Shown piece by piece: positions 58,651 to 64,000 of a stretch of 64,000 nucleotides of DNA. The notes beneath the pieces are model-generated. The model searched no databases and was not told the DNA's origin. It saw only the letters and a program-made list of their open reading frames with translations. A program made the position numbers and the translations under genes. This stretch comes from Streptomyces sp. H27-H1 (lineage in GTDB: Bacteria > Actinomycetota > Actinomycetes > Streptomycetales > Streptomycetaceae), in contig NZ_JAPNLJ010000001.1 of assembly GCF_026627445.1 (NCBI RefSeq), forward strand, positions 248,001 to 312,000, given 5' to 3'. How positions within the stretch are numbered: the first letter of the stretch is position 1; each line of letters begins with the position of its first letter.

Positions 58651-58875
58651 ATGCATGACGCCCATGACGCCGTGTCCCACGCGGCAGATCCAACGCTGGT
58701 GCTGCTGACCGTCGAGGAAGCCGCCCGCCGACTCCGCGTCGGCAGAACCACCTGCTTCGCGCTGATCCGCACTGGCGCGCTGGAGTCCGTCCTGATCGGT
58801 GGACTCCGCAGGGTCCCGGTCGATGCGCCGGCCGAGTACGTGACCCGCCTCCGCACCACCCAACACGCGGCTTGA
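58651..58875 (+). CDS. xis: Excisionase, MerR-like helix-turn-helix
   Basis: A 74-residue protein with the helix-turn-helix of AICE excisionases: LTVEEAARRLRVGRTTCFAL, then IRTGALESVLIGGLRRVPVD. It bends att DNA and steers the integrase toward excision. The stop overlaps a TTG used as a possible int start; int itself most likely begins 26 bases later. The iteron region lies directly upstream. Confidence 0.9.
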   Translation: MHDAHDAVSHAADPTLVLLTVEEAARRLRVGRTTCFALIRTGALESVLIGGLRRVPVDAPAEYVTRLRTTQHAA

Positions 58876-58901
58876 CGGCCACCCGAGACAGGAGTCTGCC
58901 T

Positions 58902-60185
58902 GTGGCAGAGAGAAGCAAGAAGGGCACCCGCCGCGCCAACGGCGAAACCGCGATCTACTTCGGAAAGGACGGCCGCTGGCACGCCAGAGTGCCGATGGGC
59001 TACCGGGACAACGGCGAGCCGTACCGGAGGCACATCACCCGGACTACTGAAGATCTCCTGATGGATGAGGTCAAGCGGCTGGAGAAGCAGCGTGACCAGG
59101 GGACTGCCCAGCAGCCCGGGAAGCTGTGGACGGTCGAGAAGTGGCTGTGGCACTGGGTCGAGAACATCGCCAAGGAGGTCGTCAGCGAGAACACCTACGA
59201 CGGCTACGAGGTGGCCGTTCGCGTGCACCTCGTTCCCGGCATCGGCAAGCACCGGATTGACCGGTTGGAGCCGGAACACCTGGAGAGCCTCTACCGCCGG
59301 ATGAAGGCGAAGGGCAGCAAGCCCGCCACGGCTCACCAGGCCCACCGGACCGCGCGCACCGCCCTGGGAGAGGCGGTACGGCGTGGCCACGCGGCAAAGA
59401 ACGCCGCCGCGCTGGCCAAGCCGCCGAGGGTGGAGGAGGCCGAAGACGAGATCGAGCCCTATTCGGTCGAGGAGATTCAGAGCCTGCTGATCGAGGTGAA
59501 CAAGCGCCGCAACAGCGCTCGCTGGATGCTTGCCCTCGCGCTCGGCCTGCGGCAGGGGGAGACGCTGGGGCTTCGGTGGGCCGATGTGGACCTGGAGAAC
59601 GAGTACCTGAAGCTGCGCCGGAACCGGCTGCGGCCGAAGTACGCGCACGGGTGCAAGGAGGCTGAGCCGTGCGGCCGGAAGGCCGGGTACTGCCCCATGC
59701 GCAGCCAGGTGCGGCGCGAGACGAAGAACACCAAGTCGCGCGCGGGGCGGCGTGCGGTGCCCCTGCCGGGCCCTCTGGTTCGGATGCTCCGGGCGCACAA
59801 GGAGGTGCAGGCGCGCGAGCGGAAGGCGGCTGGCGACCTGTGGACTGAGTCCGAGTACGTGTTCACCAAGCCGCGCGGCGGTCCGCTCAGCCCGAACACG
59901 GACTACCACGACTGGAAGAAGCTCATCGGCGACGCGGGGGTGAGGGATGCGCGCCTGCACGACGCACGGCACACCGCCGCGACCGTGCTCATGCTGCTGG
60001 GGGTTCCGGACCGGGTCATCGACCAGATCATGGGTTGGGAGCCGGGAACGTCTGCCCGGATGCGAGCGCGGTACCTGCACGTGCCCGACGCCATGCTGAA
60101 GGACGTGGCGCAGAAGATCGCTGAGGCCATCTGGGGCCCCTCGGAGAGGGTCCTTGTGGACAAAGACCAGGACAACGAGGTCTGA
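58902..60185 (+). CDS. int: Tyrosine site-specific integrase
   Basis: A 427-residue tyrosine recombinase. The N-terminal arm-binding part (AIYFGKDGRWHARVPMGYRD) and core-binding SAM-like domain (KLWTVEKWLWHWVENIAKEV) precede the catalytic domain. Its Arg is in LALGLRQGETLGLRW, HxxR in RLHDARHTAATVLM, and the final Tyr in RYLHVPD. An insertion with four Cys (GCKEAEPCGRKAGYC) is characteristic of AICE integrases. GTG at 58902 has AGGAG seven bases upstream and is preferred to the TTG at 58872. It lies 9 bases from attR. Confidence 0.95.
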   Translation: MAERSKKGTRRANGETAIYFGKDGRWHARVPMGYRDNGEPYRRHITRTTEDLLMDEVKRLEKQRDQGTAQQPGKLWTVEKWLWHWVENIAKEVVSENTYDGYEVAVRVHLVPGIGKHRIDRLEPEHLESLYRRMKAKGSKPATAHQAHRTARTALGEAVRRGHAAKNAAALAKPPRVEEAEDEIEPYSVEEIQSLLIEVNKRRNSARWMLALALGLRQGETLGLRWADVDLENEYLKLRRNRLRPKYAHGCKEAEPCGRKAGYCPMRSQVRRETKNTKSRAGRRAVPLPGPLVRMLRAHKEVQARERKAAGDLWTESEYVFTKPRGGPLSPNTDYHDWKKLIGDAGVRDARLHDARHTAATVLMLLGVPDRVIDQIMGWEPGTSARMRARYLHVPDAMLKDVAQKIAEAIWGPSERVLVDKDQDNEV

Positions 60186-60194
60186 GGAACGAAG

Positions 60195-60224
60195 AAGAGC
60201 CCCACCGCAAGCGGTGGGGCTCTT
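60195..60224 (-). terminator. Terminator of tRNA-Ser(GGA), inside att
   Basis: AAGAGCCCCACCGC (60195-60208) and GCGGTGGGGCTCTT (60211-60224) form a perfect 14-bp stem. On the minus strand it follows the tRNA and is followed by CTTCG. Because it is inside att, the element restores both the tRNA end and its terminator on integration. The same hairpin is in attL. Confidence 0.85.
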
Positions 60225-60304
60225 CAACGTATTGCCCGGTGAGAGCAATGGCGGAGGATACGAGATTCGAACTCGTGAGGGGTTGCCCCCAACACGCTTT
60301 CCAA
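60195..60304. repeat. attR: right copy of the 110-bp att repeat
   Basis: Identical to 46023-46132. It carries the tRNA terminator and the 3' half of the intact tRNA-Ser(GGA). Identity ends in the anticodon loop, so strand exchange probably occurs in or near the anticodon arm, where tyrosine integrases often act. Confidence 0.96.
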
Positions 60305-60336
60305 GCGTGCGCCCTAGGCCACTAGGCGAATCCTCC
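60252..60336 (-). tRNA. tRNA-Ser(GGA), integration target
   Basis: An 85-base class II tRNA on the minus strand. The acceptor is GGAGGAT/ATCCTCC with discriminator G. The anticodon stem CACGC/GCGTG with loop TTGGAAA gives anticodon GGA (UCC/UCU codons). A long variable arm and T-loop GTTCGAATC follow. Its 3' 53 bases are supplied by the att repeat, so the gene stays functional with the element integrated. Confidence 0.97.
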
Positions 60337-60451
60337 GGGGCAAACAATACAAGACGTTGAGGGGTGCTCGCGAACGTGATCGTCCGGCGGGGAAGGACGT
60401 GGAGTCCGTGCCGGGTCCGGCTCGATTCCGGGGCCTTCCATCCGCTAGGGT

Positions 60452-60545
60452 GGGGCCAGCCCCTCACGTGGCGCTATCTCACCCAACTCCCCCAGGGCCG
60501 GAAGGCAGCAAGGGTAAGTGGGCTCTGGTGGGTGCGTGGGGGGCG
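60452..60545 (+). ncRNA. ffs: Signal recognition particle RNA (small bacterial 4.5S type)
   Basis: The Ffh-binding domain is visible as CCAGGGCCGGAAGGCAGCAA, with the GGAA tetraloop and the asymmetric AGCAG-like side. The flanks CCCCTCACG and CGTGGGGGG pair to close the long hairpin. It stands between tRNA-Ser(GGA) and dnaX, the usual Streptomyces order. Ends are approximate to a few bases. About 115 bases before it and 160 after it hold no gene. Confidence 0.9.
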
Positions 60546-60708
60546 CTTTGCGTTCCGGGGCGGGTTCAGGACCGACCGGGGCAGGACTGGTGGCCGGGGC
60601 CGGGACGGGCCGCAGCAGGCACCGGAGCCGGCCGGGGCGGGCAAGCCGGGACAGGCCGACCGGGTCTGCGGGCCGCTGTTGTCGGTGGGCCCGGATAACC
60701 TCGTAGAC

Positions 60709-62898
60709 GTGTCGTCCCTTGCGCTGTACCGCCGCTACCGCCCCGAGTCGTTCGCCGAGGTCATCGGGCAGGAGCATGTCACTGCCCCGCTGATGCAGGC
60801 CCTGCGGAACAACCGGGTCAATCACGCGTACCTGTTCAGTGGGCCGCGAGGCTGCGGCAAGACCACCAGCGCGCGCATCCTCGCCCGCTGCCTGAACTGT
60901 GAGCAAGGCCCCACGCCCACTCCCTGCGGGGAGTGCCAGTCCTGCAAGGACCTCGCGCGCAACGGGCCGGGCTCCATCGACGTCATCGAGATCGACGCCG
61001 CCTCGCACGGTGGTGTGGACGACGCCCGTGACCTGCGTGAGAAGGCCTTCTTCGGGCCCGCCTCCAGCCGGTACAAGATCTACATCATCGATGAGGCGCA
61101 CATGGTCACCTCGGCGGGCTTCAACGCCCTGCTGAAGGTGGTCGAGGAGCCGCCGGAGCACCTCAAGTTCATCTTCGCCACGACCGAGCCCGAGAAGGTC
61201 ATCGGGACCATCCGGTCCAGGACGCACCACTACCCCTTCCGGCTCGTGCCCCCCAGCACCCTGCGGGACTACCTCGGCGAGGTCTGCGGCCGTGAGGGCG
61301 CCCACGTCGAGGACGGGGTGCTGCCGCTGGTCGTGCGCGCAGGTGCCGGATCCGTCCGTGACTCCATGTCCGTCATGGACCAGCTCCTGGCCGGCGCCGC
61401 CGACCAGGGTGTGACCTATGCCATGGCCACCTCGCTCCTCGGGTACACCGACGGGACGCTCCTGGACGCGGTAGTGGACGCGTTCGCCTCCGGGGACGGG
61501 GCCGCCGCCTTCGAGATCGTGGACCGGGTGGTGGAGGGCGGCAACGACCCGCGCCGCTTCGTCGCCGACCTGCTGGAGCGGCTGCGCGACCTGGTGATCC
61601 TGGCCGCCGTGCCCGACGCCGGGGAGAAGGGGCTCATCGACGCCCCCGCCGACGTCGTCGAGCGGATGCAGGCCCAGGCCTCCGTCTTCGGGGCCGCCGA
61701 GCTGTCCCGCGCCGCCGATCTGGTCAACACCGGGCTCACGGAGATGCGCGGAGCCACCTCGCCCCGGCTGCAGCTGGAGCTGATCTGCGCCCGGGTGCTG
61801 CTCCCCGCCGCCTTCGACGACGAGCGCTCGGTGCAGGCGCGGCTCGAGCGGCTGGAGCGCGGCGGTGCGGCCTCCGCCGCCGCGGCCTTCGCCCAGGCCC
61901 CCGCCATGGGCTACGTACCCGGTCCGGAGGCCCACGCCATGGCGCCCGCGGCCGTACGGGCCCCCGTGCAGACGGCGGCCCCGGGGCAGTCCGCCCCAGC
62001 ACAGGCGGCCCCCGTCCAGCCGGCTCCCGTGCACCACCCCGACCCCGCCCCGGCGCCCGTGGCCGCGCCCGAGCCGGCGGCCCCCGCTGCGGCGGCCCCG
62101 GCCGCCGCGCCCGGCGCTTGGCCCGGAGCCGCGCAGCCCGGCGGCGGCGCCCCCGGTGCCTGGCCCGGCGCGGCCACCCCCGGCGCCCCCGCGGCCCCGG
62201 CCGCCGCTGCCTGGCCCGGTGCTTCCGCCCCCTCGGCCCCTCCCGCCGCCCCGCCGGCCCCCGCGCAGGCCCCCGCTCCGGCGGCGTCCGTCGCCCCGGG
62301 CCCGGGGATGGCCGCCGGTGCCGGGCAGATCCAGGCGATGTGGCCGGCCGTCCTGGAAGCCGTCAAGAACCGCCGCCGCTTCACCTGGATCCTGCTCAGC
62401 CAGAACGCCCAGGTCGCCGGCTTCGACGGCACCACCCTCCAGCTGGGCTTCCCCAACGCCGGAGCCCGCGACAACTTCGCGAGCAGCGGCAGCGAGGACG
62501 TCCTCAAGGCGGTGCTCGCCGAGCAGTTCCAGGTCACCTGGAAGATCGAGGCCGTGCTCGGCGGAGGCGCCCAGCCCATCGCCCCCGTGTCCGCGTCCTC
62601 CTACGGGGCTCCGCCCTCGCCCGCCTACAACCAGCCGCAGGCCCAGCAGGCCCCGCACCAGCAGCCGCAGCAGTCCCAACAGCCCCAGCAGTCGTACCAG
62701 CAGCAGCCGCCGCAGCCGCAGCAGTCGTACCAGCAGCAGTCCCAGCCGCCCGCCCACCAGGCGCCCCCGCCCGTAGCCCCCGAGGACGACGTCGCGGAGG
62801 CCGACGACCCGGACCTCGTGGACACCGCACTGAGCGGACACGACCTGATCGTGCGCGAGCTCGGAGCCACCGTTGTAGAGGAATACACGAACGACTAG
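60709..62898 (+). CDS. dnaX: DNA polymerase III subunits gamma/tau
   Basis: A 729-residue clamp-loader ATPase. It begins SSLALYRRYRPESFAEVIGQ. Walker A SGPRGCGKTTS is near 44, the four-Cys zinc module (CLNCEQGPTPTPCGECQSC) lies near 62-82, DEAHM near 128 and a sensor-like FATTEPEKVIGTIRSRTHH near 160. Domain III ends near 370, then a long Ala/Pro/Gly linker (about 390-540), a tau-type C-terminal domain near 540-625 and a Gln/Pro-rich stretch. The GTG at 60709 starts right at the conserved N-terminus. No obvious slippery site for a gamma form was seen. Confidence 0.95.
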   Translation: MSSLALYRRYRPESFAEVIGQEHVTAPLMQALRNNRVNHAYLFSGPRGCGKTTSARILARCLNCEQGPTPTPCGECQSCKDLARNGPGSIDVIEIDAASHGGVDDARDLREKAFFGPASSRYKIYIIDEAHMVTSAGFNALLKVVEEPPEHLKFIFATTEPEKVIGTIRSRTHHYPFRLVPPSTLRDYLGEVCGREGAHVEDGVLPLVVRAGAGSVRDSMSVMDQLLAGAADQGVTYAMATSLLGYTDGTLLDAVVDAFASGDGAAAFEIVDRVVEGGNDPRRFVADLLERLRDLVILAAVPDAGEKGLIDAPADVVERMQAQASVFGAAELSRAADLVNTGLTEMRGATSPRLQLELICARVLLPAAFDDERSVQARLERLERGGAASAAAAFAQAPAMGYVPGPEAHAMAPAAVRAPVQTAAPGQSAPAQAAPVQPAPVHHPDPAPAPVAAPEPAAPAAAAPAAAPGAWPGAAQPGGGAPGAWPGAATPGAPAAPAAAAWPGASAPSAPPAAPPAPAQAPAPAASVAPGPGMAAGAGQIQAMWPAVLEAVKNRRRFTWILLSQNAQVAGFDGTTLQLGFPNAGARDNFASSGSEDVLKAVLAEQFQVTWKIEAVLGGGAQPIAPVSASSYGAPPSPAYNQPQAQQAPHQQPQQSQQPQQSYQQQPPQPQQSYQQQSQPPAHQAPPPVAPEDDVAEADDPDLVDTALSGHDLIVRELGATVVEEYTND

Positions 62899-62958
62899 GG
62901 AGCCCGACTTGGGTGCCCGCACGAAGGGCACCCGGGAACCCGGGCTAGTCTTCATGGC

Positions 62959-64000
<1,042 letters not shown>

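Larger units (their letters stand above)
46023..60304. mobile_element. Integrated AICE (actinomycete integrative and conjugative element), about 14.3 kb
   Basis: A perfect 110-bp direct repeat bounds the element at the 3' half of a tRNA-Ser(GGA) gene. The intact tRNA is at the right end and a truncated copy at the left. Inside lie the pSAM2-type set: regulators, HD and Nudix proteins, Spd-like membrane proteins, an FtsK/TraB-type pump, primase-polymerase, a DUF3987 protein, iterons, Xis and integrase. Transfer would be as double-stranded DNA, as known for TraB systems. No antibiotic resistance or metabolic cargo is seen. Confidence 0.95.

Noticed and set aside
61800..62400. Programmed frameshift site in dnaX producing gamma
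   Set aside because: No A-rich slippery heptamer followed by a stem was seen; the region is a GC-rich Ala/Pro linker.

Overview
The window is high-GC actinobacterial chromosome, almost certainly Streptomyces. Support comes from the codon bias, GTG/TTG starts and GC-rich U-less terminators. Further support is two SigB/F-type sigma genes followed by tRNA-Ser, tadA and upp, a 6C small RNA, a parS site inside a gene (these cluster near oriC), and the tRNA-Ser / SRP RNA / dnaX / purD order at the right edge. All identifications come from reading the sequence; no database was searched.

Left, 1-27.6 kb, is core chromosome. It holds a partial gene, a monooxygenase-fold protein with an amidohydrolase, and a four-gene operon (response regulator, sensor kinase, GT2-GtrA glycosyltransferase, ArnT-like transferase). 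These are followed by an MFS pump with its MarR regulator and two developmental-type sigma factors (sigN-like, sigF). Next come a 6C RNA, tRNA-Ser(CGA), tadA with its partner gene, a universal stress protein, upp, a LytR_C protein, a HerA-like ATPase, an OpcA-like protein, a cupin, an HhH-GPD repair protein, a VOC protein, DoxX beside a decayed molybdopterin-domain gene, another stress protein and an AspT-type transporter.

Middle, 27.9-45.4 kb, is a tightly packed candidate biosynthetic cluster that I cannot match to a known pathway. It starts with a small exported peptide, an ATP-grasp ligase and a branched-chain aminotransferase. A second block follows a strong terminator. It has an AsnRS-like catalytic core, a small protein with weak class II synthetase resemblance, an archaeal-type ProRS homologue and a GNAT/metal-hydrolase fusion. 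It continues with an MccF-like S66 peptidase, an MFS exporter, a condensation-fold-like protein, a P450 with an altered I-helix, a full-length AlaRS paralogue and a YbaK-type deacylase, and ends beside a TrmB/LuxR-type regulator. Three recognisable synthetase homologues, one possible further relic and an aminoacyl-tRNA editing protein suggest a product that uses, mimics or targets aminoacyl-adenylates or aminoacyl-tRNA.

Right of this, 46.0-60.3 kb, is an actinomycete integrative and conjugative element (AICE) in a tRNA-Ser(GGA) gene, bounded by a perfect 110-bp direct repeat. It carries regulators, an HD protein, a Nudix protein, a membrane GGDEF protein, Spd-like membrane proteins, a TraB/FtsK-type DNA pump, primase-polymerase and DUF3987 replication proteins, an iteron-rich region, Xis and a tyrosine integrase. 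Three related stem-loops, two with an identical 15-nt loop on different stems, precede three of its genes. The window ends in core genes: tRNA-Ser(GGA), SRP RNA, dnaX and the start of purD.
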